Shown here: one piece after another, positions 22,280 through 35,500 of the stretch | How positions within the stretch are numbered: the first letter of the stretch is position 1 | How the letters are laid out: each line of letters begins with the position of its first letter | Assembly: GCA_029721435.1 (NCBI GenBank) | Contig: CM056583.1 | Location: forward strand, 48,203,120 to 48,267,119 | Reading direction: 5' to 3' | Source of the DNA: Gymnothorax reevesii | Lineage: Eukaryota; Chordata; Actinopteri; Anguilliformes; Muraenidae | DNA: 64,000 nt | Translations under genes and position numbers: made by a program | The notes under the pieces: generated by a model | What the model was told of the DNA's origin: nothing | The model's input: only the letters and a program-made list of their open reading frames with translations | Databases searched by the model: none

Positions 22280-23517
22280 TCAGAAGCCCATTCGTGGCTT
22301 TTTCTTTCTGGGCTGCATGGCCTGGGAACCCCTGTTAGATGCCGCCACACAGGGGTTTCTCTGGGACAAGGAAATACTGGAGCCCTGAGAGGAAGGTCCA
22401 ATAAGCAGTTGAAGTCCGCTGTCCTCTTGCACTTCTGGGGGCCCCTGGGACCCAAACAAGGAGGTAAGGTAGTCCTGCTCAGGACGATTTATTTTTCGGG
22501 CCGCCAGCTTTAATTGCAGAGGAGATTTGTCTACTGATTCCACTGCAGCAAGGGGCATAAATTCAGACCCATTTCTGTTGGAAAGCACATTTGCCCTCGG
22601 GGAGTCCTGGAGGACATCGGAGACGGGGAGGCTATTGGGGATGCTGTCCATGTCCGAGCAGGCGCCCTGACTGTTGCGGCTCGAGGACCAGCCCGAGAGA
22701 TCGTCCAGATCGGACTGATAGCTAACAGAGGAAACAAAGCTGTCGGAAAGGGCGACGCGGCGGTGCGCCCGGGCCCGTTTCTGCCGCTGCCGCTTTCTGC
22801 GCAGAGCCTCCACCTTCGCCTCGCGGTTCATCCCGAGCTTGTCCTCCCACCAACTCTTCCAATGGCCTCCCCAGGACACCGACAGCCTCTGGCTCAAACT
22901 GTCACTCCAGTCAGCTGGAACTACAGAGTCAGGCAGTGGAGCCACCTCAAGATGTCGCAGGTATGTGGCACCATGGATGAGCACATCCTTCCTCTTCATG
23001 GCTTCTTGTAAATCCTGTCTGAGTCTCTGTAGCTGGTCTTCCTCAAGTGGGTTTCTCCTGGTTGCTTCACAAGAGATAAGGCCTTTGGATTCTCTGGTCC
23101 AATGGGATAATATTTGTTCAGAAGAAGGCCTGGCACTCTCAAAAAGAGTTTTCAGCCACCTGCCCCACCTTGACAGGACCTCCTTACTGGCCATCTGTGG
23201 TTTCATCAGGTCCCGGCTGTGCACAATATTTTTGCAAGTAGTAGCCACAATCTCAGCATCGCTGATGGCAGCTTCAACTTCACAGCGATAAGTCCCAGCT
23301 CCTCCACTCATTGAAACTTCCTCAGAACATTGTCTACTGTTGAGCATAGAGTCTGTCATCACACTGTATTCCTCCTGACTCCCAGTGAAAGTCCTTTGTT
23401 GGTGGGTATCTCCACTGCCCTCATCAGGGTGGTTTTTCAGAGTTTGGTAAAAAATGTCCCCAGTTTCAGTGAGCTGCAGCACACACAGGCACTCTTCAAG
23501 TTTGTGGTGCTGCAAGA
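22280..23517 (-). CDS. taf1c: taf1c last coding exon
   Basis: The largest exon, 412 codons, entered through TTTTATAG at 23518-23519 in phase 2. It carries the end of the propeller-like region (ECLCVLQLTETGDIFYQTL). A Trp-rich helical part follows (GGHWKSWWEDKLGMN), then a basic stretch of Arg/Lys (RRKRQRQKRARAHRR) that could be a nucleolar localisation signal, and a Ser-rich low-complexity tail. The end is KKKPRMGF followed by TGA at 22280-22282. The final residues match the vertebrate TAF1C terminus, the best single anchor for the identification. Confidence 0.95.
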
Positions 23518-26500
23518 CTATAAAACCTTGTAAAAAATGATTAAAAAGACAATATTGTAATCAATATATTCTGCCACAATGTAACCCTGTTTTCAAACCC
23601 AATCAAGGTCATGACTAGTAGCATACATGCAAAATTGAAGTAGACAGTGTTTTTTGTTCACAAACACGCGCCCCCCCCCCCCCCCCCAAAATAAAACAAC
23701 TTTGGGACTTTCTCAGCAGCAGTCCATCTTAAAGTATAAAGAGAAAGGGAAACTACGGCATGTGCTTAAAAGTCTGCCATGAAAACTCCCAACTGGACAT
23801 TACAGTGTGATTAAGGCATGTACAAGTCAACAATGCACTTCAATAATGCAAAAGAAATCAGAATACTCCACTAGCCTTCATTTGATTATTGCTTACACCA
23901 ACTATGACCTTATTATGAGCAAGATCATCAGACCATGCCTTTTCCATGGCAGTCATATTTGGGGTATTGTTTTAATTGAGTTATCAGATCATTGTTGTCC
24001 ATGCAAACGTGCCCACGAATTCAGTATCTCGTACAACCCCAGTTCAAAACTCCAACCCAATCATTCAAATAATATGGCTATTTACAGTCTATGGGTAAAT
24101 ACAGTCCCCACTATCATGTGTAAGTAGCTAGGTAACCAGTCACTGAAACTCAATATACTAACATCAGTGAGCTAGCCAGGTAACCGTTTTCAGCTGCCTA
24201 GCAAGATTTGGCAATAGGTGACTTTAGTTTCAAACAAAAATTGACAGTCAGAAGATCTTTGCTTTCAATGTAGCATTGCTGCTACTGGTACATTACACCA
24301 CATTCAGAGAGAAGAGATTGTGGCCATCTATGGAGCCCCTTCTATAAGGCTGCTATCAAACCAAGGAGTTTTATTTTTCCGCAGTAGCAACACTGATAAC
24401 AGTGCATGATACTATTTTCAGAGCAAAGAACCTTGACTGTCAATGTTCGTTAGACTTCCAAAGTAACTGTGAGTTATGGGAGACCATTTGCAAAAGAAAT
24501 TTCTTGACGTACTGTTTTAGTGAGGTCCATGTCTGATCTACTAACATGGAGAGCACAGATGCTTCTGAATTCAATGTGGAAGAGGCAGGCTTATAAGCTG
24601 TACTACAAGAAGCCACTAGATGGCAATCAAGATGTTTTGGCCTCACTTTCTGAGATCCAGCTTTATAAGCAGTCGAGTGTTAAAACTAACAGAGCATTAC
24701 ATTTAGTCTTGATGGTCACCCTGCCATTCTGTCAATCTTGCCCAATTCCTCATACGCAGGACAAGAAATGCTATAACTACAGGTGCAGGTGATGCTGAAA
24801 GCATCCGCTTCTGCAAAACAAATTAAGCTCCCAGTACAAATTCACAGGATAAAAAGAGGCGTGATATGTTTTGTTGATGTGTGCATTTCTTCACTCAAAT
24901 GTCATTCTGAAATGAAAGCTTGATCTCATGATGAGTTGTGTTTGAGAGATGCATAGCTCAGTGACTGATATTCGACAGCATGGCCGAAGAATGTAATCAG
25001 CACTCGGAAAACATTGGCTGATTCGTTCCTCATCAACCCTCAGATGTGTGACTGCGGAAGCCATTCCCCAGAACTTTTTTCTTCTGGATAAATATGGTGG
25101 TGTCCAGTGGCAGCAGCGCTGGATTCGATGTCAAATTGGTGAAAACATTGTGTTGCATCGTGTCAAGACGCAAAGAAGCGTCGCCACACATTGATTTAGC
25201 AAAGGTCAGTTTTGCTTCCATTTTTAGGTGGCAATGTAATGCGCGGATTTAGAGAACGGCATAAATCGGTCTTCCGATAAAAGAAATGTCAGGTGGAGCA
25301 GCATATCAACTATCTGTCATGCATCCGAGGCTTGATGAAGAGTAGCGGAATCTGCTGAGAAGTTCCGAGCGCACAATCAGAAGGAAGTTCTTACCAGCTG
25401 CAGGCTCTGCCAGCCTCTGTTGTGCCTGCTGCTGCTTATGGGGGACCTGAGCACGGAGGTGCCTCAGACTGTCAGCTGGGCAGGACAGTTTCAAAGGCGG
25501 TCCCAGAGAAGAGCAGGCTGCTTCACCGCCACCTGTTAACAGGAGGGACATTGAAGCTGCGTTTACTGCTGCTGCACGTGCATGCACACAGACTGCCACC
25601 TGGATTACCATTCGGCACATACGTTCACACTATGAGTATGAGGTAGGCATGTACATACTCATTTTTGCAGTTGAGCCATCTTCTGTGCATTTCTGCAATT
25701 GCCATAGAAAAGGTGGTTAGACATGGTAATTATCCATTTATTTTTTAAATTTGGCATCTCCAATCAAACTTAAATCTGGAATGCACCATCTGCAAACTAT
25801 GTAGGAGTATGCTTGTACCAGTGGAGGCTGGTGAACTGGCGATAGGGGAGGCTCAAAACAGTCCCTTAAAATTAATGATTGGTTACGACCTGTTTTCGAT
25901 CATTAATTTCAATTAACATTACAGAAACTCCGAAAACTCTCAACATTATCAGGTGTGGGCAGTTTTCATTTGTAACGCATACCCGTCAACTCCCACGCAT
26001 TCGCTCAGAGTTTAATTGGCATATTTACGCTCCTCCGCTGTAGTCAGCAATTATTCAATCAGCGCGTATGTAAGAGATTCTCGCGAGGAATTGAAGTCCT
26101 TGTGCACTGGAGGGGTCGGAAGCAATGGAATTGCATAAAGACATTTCAAATGATCTTATTTCATTTAAATGATCATGAAACACATGCATTGCTTCCAATC
26201 CACATTTGATAATGTTGAGAGTTATCAGTTTCTGAAATGGTAATTTAAATGGATGATTGAAAACAGGTCATTAACCTATCATTAATTTTAAGGGATTGAT
26301 TTCAGCCTTCTCGATCGCCAGTTCACCAGGTGCCACTGTCATGTACCCAACTCGTACAGCCATCCTGCCATGCTTCGCTGAAACGTGCCGGTCAGCTGTC
26401 ACTTCTTTTCACTCAGTTACAAACCTCATACACAGAACACATTTGGAGGAAACCTGAACATGTGCTTACTCACAGTGCACTGAAAAGTACTCAGAATGGC

Positions 26501-29500
26501 CAGTATGAGGTGCTAGAGCAACAAACTGCTAACTGAAACTAACTGTATCCCTCCCATTTCACTATCTGGACACAGCCAATCACACACTGCTCTCACTAGG
26601 TTGCTGGTCACAGTTGACGCTGGAGCGGCTGGATAGGAATCGATGGCGTAGTGGACATTCAGCACTACGAGCAGCGGTAAATGACTGAGCCACACAGCAG
26701 CCCATGGTATTTATCTATTTATTAGGCCTGAGCATGCCCGAAGCCGGCGAGGGGCTATTAAAACTGCGCGGTTCCGTTATTATTACTATCCTCTACGCAC
26801 TTTGAACCAAAATTTGACCCCTTGAAGATTAATGAAAAGTCTATTTTATTTGACCAAAAATTCAAGCGTGGTGAAAATTTTTTTTATTTGAAGTCCCCAA
26901 GAAAAAAATATTGAAAAATGACTTGGCCACGCCCTGTCAAAAATCAAAATACATTACGCTAATCGGAGCCGTCCCCAAACTTTTTTCCACGTAGAAAAAT
27001 GAAACTTGGTACAGACATAGCCCACAATGGGACAAGTTAAAAATTACATTATGGCCCCACCCTAAACCCAACAGGAAGTTGGCCATATTGGGCGGAAACA
27101 TGGGCATATGAAATCACACCCCGCATACTTTCAACATCTCCTCCAAGGGTTTTCATCCAATTTGCACCAAAGTTTTTAAAAATCACCTACACGTGTGTGG
27201 TCAAAAGTTACTATTTACATTTTTGATAAAATGTTGGGCGTGGCTGTGATTAGCTTACAACGAAGCGGCCATTTTCAGAAGTATAAAAGTATGCATATCT
27301 CACGCATACAGTGTTGGATTGAGTTGGACCCAATGTAAAATCTGTGCAGAATGACAATTTGAACACAATGATATGCAACTCAAAAAGCTTTATAGCAAAA
27401 TGGCTCTTTGATGCCCCCTACATTTTCTGCATGGAAGAAAAAACATTTTTTTTGAAATACTTTGAAGAAATTTGGTACACACATCTATCATAACAAACTG
27501 AACCAAAAAGCAAATGAGGACACACCCCTATTTTTTATCATGTTCCCATGGCAACTACAGAAATGCGCAATTGAAATGAATGGGTTTTTGGCTTTGACCC
27601 CTTAAACAAACAAAAAGTCAATTTTATTTGACTGAAAATTCAAGCCTGGGGAAAAATGTTCTTATTTGAAGTCCCCAAGAAAAAATATTGAAAAACAACT
27701 TGGCCCTGCCCCATCAAAAATCAAAATACATCACATACATCACGCTAATGGGAGCCTACGCCAAACTTTTTTCCACGTAGAAAAATGAAACATGGTAGAG
27801 ACATAGCCCATGTTGGGAAAAGTTAAAAATTACTTTATGGCCCCACTCTAATCCCAACAGGAAGTCGGCCATGTTGGGCGGAAGAGTGGACATATGAAAT
27901 CGCATCCCGCATACTTTCAACATCCCCTCCTAGGGTTTTCATCCAATTTGCACCGAACTTTGTGAAAATCACCTAGACACATTTATGGTCAAAAGTTACT
28001 ATTTACATTTTTGATAAAATGTTGGGCGTGGCGGTGATGAGCTTACAAAGAAGCGGCCATTTTCAGAAGTATAAAAGTATGTATATCTCACGCATACAGT
28101 GTCAGATTTAGTTGAACCCAATGTAACATTTGTACAGAATGACGACCCAAACACACTGATGTGGAAAACAGTTCTCCAGCGCCCCCTATATTTTTGGAAT
28201 GGGAGGAAAACTATTATATTAACAGTCAAAAAAAATTTGCAATTGCAAATTGTGCACTGAAAGACAAGATATGCTCTCCTCTCATTGATGATTGGCTCCA
28301 TTGGGCACATGGGAGGTGATTGTACGGGAGGGCGAGGACCATAACACCGCTTGCGGTTTTCATTATTATTATTATCCTTTCCGCACTTTGAACACAAATT
28401 TGACCCCTTGAAGATTAAGAAAAAGAAAATTTTATTTGACCAAAAATTCAAGCCTGGTTAAAATTTTTATTTGAAGTCCCCAAGAAAAAATATTGAAAAT
28501 TGACTTGGCCACGCCCTGTCAAAAATCAAAATACATTACGTAATGGGAGCCCACTCAAAACTTTTTTCCACGTAGAAAAATGAAACTTGGTACAGACATA
28601 GCCCATGTTGGGACAAGTTAAAAATTACATTATGGCTCCACCCTAAACTCAACAGGAAGTCGGCCATGTTGGGCGGAAGTGTGGACATATGAAATCACAC
28701 CCCGCACACTTTCACCATCTCCTCCTAGGGTTTTCATCCAATGTGCACCAAACTAAGTAAAACTCACCTAGACACATGTATGGTCAAAAGTTACTATTTA
28801 CATTTTTGATAAAATGTTGGGCGTCTCTGGGATGAGCTTACAACAAAGCGGCCATTATCAGAAGTATAAAAGCATGTCTCTCTCACACATACAGTGTCGG
28901 ATTTAGTTGAAACCAATGTAACATTTGTGCAGAATGACAACCCGAACACACTGATGAGGAAAATAGTTCTCCAGCGCCCCCTTTATTTTTTAATGGGAGG
29001 AAAACAATTTTGTCAAAAAAAGTAAAAAAAAATTGGCAATTGCAAATTGTGCACTGAAAGACAAGATATGCTGTCCTCTCATTGTTGATTGGCTCCACCC
29101 TGCACATGGGAGGTGATTGCACAGGAGGGCGAGGGCCATAACACTGCATGCGGTTTTCATTTACTTAACTCTGCCTTCGTTTGACTAGAAAACTTGGACT
29201 TGAACATTCCTCCCAAGCATGTACCCTCAAAGAAAGTTTCTGCTTCCCTCACCTCTACCACCAGTCATTGTGTGGTCAGAAGAGACAACTTCAGCAAATG
29301 CATTACCAAGACAGTCTCTAAAGCTCAAAGAAATGGTCCAGGATGTTCTGGAAATGTAAGCCAGCCAAATGAAGTACATTTGATTAAATGTTAGTAGTCT
29401 GATGGGAGGTGACTTAGAAATTCAGCTGGTTACAGTAACATTTAAAGAACCACTGCTGTCTTATTTCATATAGTGCAAACTTTGATCTACAAAGGGAAAA

Positions 29501-32500
29501 AAAGGCAAACTGCACAAATGTCATAAATCATCTTTTTAAGGATTGGCTGATCCAAATATTTAACTATATAAAACACAAGTATACTACAGTTGTTCGTTGC
29601 TAGCGTGGGGCTGTATGGAACTCACCACAATACTGCAAAAACATTAGCTCCTGAGATCGCTGGGAACCAAGGAAAACCTTGTTAGTTCTGCCTGGTTGTG
29701 AGCCTGCCAGGGCTTGGGCAAACACTGGTGGATCCATCATCATATGGTCCCATTTGAGCATGGGCACACAAGGAAGGCGCTCGTCCATGATGTAAATAGA
29801 ATGCTGTTGAAAAACACAATTGTTCAAACTATCTGTTTCATCACATCTATTCAAAAGGTTCAATTTTCAACTCTGCAAATTCAAGAAATCAACGCCAATA
29901 TGCCTCCAATTTGAAAGATGGGCTTCTCACCTGGGTGCTGACAAGGTGATGATAAGCATTGAGGTCATTGAGATACTTGGTCAGGATGACCCTCTCCCCA
30001 CTCCTGCAGTTAGGAGTTTCTCCAATGCGAAACAAAGTGTAACTGCACTTGTTTGATGACTAGAGAAGGAAAACAATTTAGGAATACTGACTGATTGAAC
30101 ATGTCAAAAAGCTTCTCTGAAACATGAGTCTCACAAAAAAAACAGGATTCCAGAATGGTTTTCAGGTCAGGCAAAACTATTCATCAATGCACCAACAGCC
30201 ATGGAGCATTCACAGGTGCTACCAGAAAGATGGACCAGAAATGCTTCTACATGACCAGTCACTGTGTTTAATGGAAGTAATTTTGTACTCATGTAGTATA
30301 ATTAAACTGTCGGCTAACAGTTTTTCCTTTGCGACTGCAAGTCCTCACCCTGATGTCCGCAAGTTCTGCTCCAGTCCGGTCCGCATACTGCATCACTTTT
30401 GGGTGGGCGGAGAAGTCACACCATCGCCAAGAGGATTGGGCGTTGAAATACAGATTATCATCTTCTTGACGGAACTTTGACAGTCTTAAATATTGACAAT
30501 ACAAATGAATAAAAACATTTTTAACTAAAAACAACAAAATGTAACTTTCATATCAAGTGACAATGAGATCCGAGAATATCTGGCAGATACTCAGAGGTCA
30601 TTAGACAACTCACCCTTTGCCAACAGTCCAGAGATAAGCAGCCCCACTCTCACTTGCTACCAGCACCTCTCCTGGGATATGGGGACTACAAAAATAGTAC
30701 AGACAGAGAGATTTTGATGATGCAGGTAAGACACTGGCCCAATTTACCAAATATCTACATACCAGCATTTCTAGGAGGAACTAGATTTAGTCAGTAAGCA
30801 TGGCTTACAGGATACCCCCCGCATGTATATCAGTACATTCATACTGAAACCATCAGACCTACAATGACAAAAATGTGTAAACACTACAAAAAACAAGTAG
30901 TCGGGCAGTACCACAGTCAATAGACCTTCCACCAAGAAAACAAGTAGATCAGAGGGATCCAATAGCTGCGACCTGGCCGAGCATCCGTCACGTGGCCTAG
31001 TGTCCATGACTGGTGGTTTCTTGTACAAGTGTGACCTCGAAATTGGCAATTGACCTTGAAAATCAATAGGGAACCCTTCCTCTGTACCAAGAAGCTTGTT
31101 GTAAGATTTAATAGCCATCCATCAAGTTAAACTCGAGTTACGGTGCGAAAACTGTGAAATCGGGGCAAAATTGACACTTTTTTTACCTGTGTGACCTTGG
31201 GATTTGATGGATGACCTTGAAAAACAATAGGGAACACCTCCTCTATGCCTAGAAGCTATTTCCAAGGATTCATATGGATCGCTATGAAATTTAACTGGAG
31301 TTACAGCGCGAAAACCAGCAAACAAGGTCGTGACCTCTGTGAACTTGACCTTTGACCTCGACCTTGTGCATGGACATCACTTTGGTGAAGGTCAATAACT
31401 CCTGAAAATTTCATGATGATACGACGACAGGAACATGGTGAAAAAGGTGTAACAGACGGACGGACGGACAGACGGACAGAGAAGCGTTCATAGAGCTGCT
31501 CGGTCGCAGCTAAAAAATGTTCAAAATTGGATGAGTAGGTCATGAGATCTAGATCCGGACGCACAGACGCACGCACACACACACCTAAACTTCGTTGCGG
31601 GGGTATAAAAATGCACTTCACTCCAGCAAAACCTACGTTAACCAATCTAAGTGCAAGGCATTAAGGTACATCCTGAGTTACAGGAAGAATAAAGGGCAGT
31701 CAGGTGAAGGGTCTATAAGTCAAGAAGGGAATAATCACTTTCATATTATTTGAAATGTGGTTTAAGGCATTCCATGCTAGTTGCACGTTGATAATACACC
31801 AAATCAACCATGCAGTCAATGTTCTGATAAACAGGTAATCAGTCTTGTTTCTACTTTTGCCTAATATTTTGCTCATCTACCAGTGTTTCTTCCACAAATT
31901 GTTCCAGAGGTTTCTGGGTGAGGCCCTTTTTCGTTTCAGAACAACACCTGAAAAGTGCAGCCAAAAAGTGGATAAGCGTGAGACGACGTGCAAAACATGG
32001 ACTATAACAGTGCTGTAACTGGGTTTCAGACAGACAACCTTGGCTTGGTGCTAAATCAACAAGCAAGTGGCTGGTCAACATTCAGTAACATTAAACAGCT
32101 GCCATTCCTTGCCAAGTAAAGTAATTCCTTATTTCAGTTGCCCAGTGATGACAAACTGGTCTCCCGTCACAGTGCTACTGAATTTCTAAGGGAGATTCTA
32201 CAACCGATTTCGGGGAAATTCATTCCTGTTGTGGGAAAGTGGCGAGTGAAGAAGTCAAAGAGACCGAGGCCCTGGGAGACCTGTGAAGTCTGGTAAAAAT
32301 AAAAGTGATAACCACTGGAAAAAAACCATAATGGCTAGTGCAGGTTGACATATTAATGCCATGATAACAGCGATTAGTGCAGGACGTTCCATCCTGGCAG
32401 CATACATCTTTACTATTGGACACAACTGGCCAGTATTATGACACTTTAGCTGCCTGGTTGGTATAAATGCAACTATTACTGTATTTCTACATGAGACCAG

Positions 32501-35500
32501 TGATTGCAAATTGCACAGTGATTGCACTGCTGTATAATGTTGTAAAGCTACCGATAGAGGCCAGAGGAGAGCATATCCGCATATTACTGATAGTATAGCT
32601 TGTTCACCTGGGAGCACAGGTGATGGTAAGGGCAGGGCAGGAGGTGTGTTTATGGATATTAACAAAGCAAGATGAAGTTCTGGATAGGTTTTTTAAGCAC
32701 ACTGCCACACTGGCTGGCATGACGTCGACTGGAATTTCAGCAAAGCGTCTCACCAGGTAGAACTGTTGAGGTCTTGAAACAAGCACAAAAGGCTAAATCT
32801 GCAAACATTAAAATTCCTGTCCCTTCCTTGAGCACCCAATTGATCCCAGAAGACGTTCACCCGTGCGCACACCTCGCAATCGTTTCATAGAACAAAGCTT
32901 ACCGCCATTTTGAGAGCTACAAATAACCGGCGAAAGAAGGAATTCCACTGGCTCAACCCAGGTTTAAGATGGCGCACACATAACAGCAAGATACACTTCA
33001 ACACAAACACAAGAGGGGCTGTCAAACGCACCTGACGCACATACAAGTGGCAATGTGCTCCGTCTGAATGACTTCCAGTGGCATCACTCTCTTAGTGGGA
33101 CAGGCCAGCCAGACCCCACAGTGGTAGTCTGAGCGTACCCCGATATGGACTGCAAAATGCAAAACCCCAAAAAACAGTAAATACAAAATAACAGCATCCA
33201 ACTATACAACATCTTTAGAACTGGAACAACAGCAATTCAAATTTAACCTCCAAACCTTGTTTTTCCAAGCTAATGTCAGCACGCGCTCATCTATGCAGTT
33301 TGCGTCTGCTCAGTCAGCAGAAAAAAAGAAGGAATAAAATTTTTTTTTATTCTCATTTATTTTTTAATTTGGCATTTCCAATCCCATCAGAATCTGGAAT
33401 GTCCAATCGACCAACTACGTACACAAGCATGCCGGCCTGAGATTCACGCTGCCATCTCAAGAGACGGCAGACAGTTCGCAGCTCTCCTCCAAACCACGCG
33501 CCAGTCAGCCGCTACACCCACAGCTCAAAACCACAAAGGAGGAAGGCGGTGGAAACCCAAACATGTCATAGCTTAGAATTTTATTTACAAGCGCCCTGCC
33601 AACCAGCAGGGGACGCTTAATCAACTAACAAAGCCAAGCCCTTAGTGAGTGTATCCCTTCATTATCCTGGCAGAGTGAAGCCAATCATACACTGCTCTGC
33701 AAAGGCTACTGGCCAAAGTCAGCACTGGCATGGCTTGGATTCAGACCCAGTCTGTGGTGGTCACTACTGCTCTGCAAGCGGCGCCATTACCAAGTGAATC
33801 GACCCTGGCAGCCCCAAAAATGCCATTTCACTGCAGAAAAGCAGACCAGATTTTATGCTGAACTTTGAGGGAAAGTTAACGGCATATTGTAAGGAAAATT
33901 TTTGTGAATGCTCATCAGTTCAATAATGCATTCCACCTCTCTGGAGAAAACCGGCTGTATGATTTGAATTAGGAACATTTGTTTAAGAATCCCCCCCACC
34001 CACAAACATCTTCCACCATTTATACTTGTTTGATTAGATGTCAAAAGCAAACTTTTGCGGTGTGTGGAAAACTACTTCAGAGACACTCATGACAGAAAAT
34101 TCATGGATTCAGCCTAGATGGAGAGTTGACTTCACAGACATAGCCGGCCATTTTGCAGCCTGCTTGATGTTGCCACTCAACCCACACAGCTATCTCTCAT
34201 AGACAATCACCATTACATGAGAGCAACAGAACACATCATGCCATGAACAGGCCAGACTGCACAAGAAGCTTGCATAACAGAATAGTACAACTTGCACCAC
34301 TGGCAGGGTATGCCCTCATGTTGCTCACCATTTTCTTGCATGTTGCCCACACTGATCTGTCGTATTGCGCCAGAGAGCTTAGTGGTGAGAGAGTGAGAAT
34401 CACTCATGCTGAGCTGGGGAACCTCATCATTGTTGAACTCTAGCACCACCCTATGGAACTCTGGTGAACTACAGTGAAGGACTCCGAAAAGGAAACCATA
34501 ATAAATTTCAGCCTTCCTAGTCGTCTAGAACAGGGGTATGCAGGTTTTTGTTTCTATCAATTACCTTGACTAATTGATTAATTGATTGCATGCACAAATA
34601 TAGATTTTGTCAGATTTCATAAATGGTTTGGCCAGAAGGCCAGAAGTTGGTGTGAAAATCAGGGACAGATACGGCCCTCGCTGCTCACCTCTGCTCTAGA
34701 AGTATAACCAGAGCAAATATCATAAGCACAGGACAGCAAAAGATCATGTTAAAACAACTACAAGACAATGAAGACAGCCCAAGGAAATAAAAAACCAACA
34801 AATCTTGTAAACTTTATGGAGCAAAGCAGCCCAGTGCCTCAGAAAAGGATACTGAGGGAGTTCTCCTCTGGAAACACCAGGCAGCCTTCCTGAGCACTGT
34901 CAGTCACTCTAACAGGAAAGTAGCCAAGAGCACCCCCGGTGGCCATTTCATTGAACTGTGCACGTTCTGACTGTAATGCCAACTCTTCACGGAGAAGTTC
35001 GGCCAAAAGAAATGGCGGAATGTCATGGATGACATCACCGAACAAGTTTAAATAGCTTCTGTCCCTCTTTCCAAAGTATCTTTGAGGGCACCTTGGTGAA
35101 AAAAAAGAAAAAAATGCAGTTCCACTTTTGATATTTGGGTTTTCTCTTCAAGTCGTATCATAAAACAAAACTTACGCCTCCTTACAGACCAAACTCAATT
35201 CTGTTTGGAAATTTTACCTTCAAAGCTCAGTTTAGTCAAGGACTAAGCTTAATTTGTGCCTCTAGCAGTCATGTCTTCCAAATTCAGAAAATTATATGTA
35301 GCCTAGCTTATACGAATATCAACACCAAGTATCTGATGAAGGAACTAGAATAAAAGATGTTTACAGTCTGTGAAAATTCATACTTACTTTATATGATTCA
35401 CAATACTCAAAGAATGTTTCATCCTACTCATTCGGACCACATTCTTCTTTTTAGATGCCTAAAAAAGCAAAAGCAAGTCAGCAAACCATCCACTGGCACA

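Noticed and set aside
22763..23291. Plus-strand frames of 82 and 150 codons
   Set aside because: Antisense shadows of the last taf1c exon, which has the recognisable protein.
27999..28451. 150-codon minus-strand frame
   Set aside because: It follows the 0.8-kb repeat unit and appears in damaged form in the next unit. No protein motif is present.
31301..31645. 114-codon frame with Arg/Val/Arg/Pro repeats
   Set aside because: Produced by the GACG-type simple repeat in an intron.
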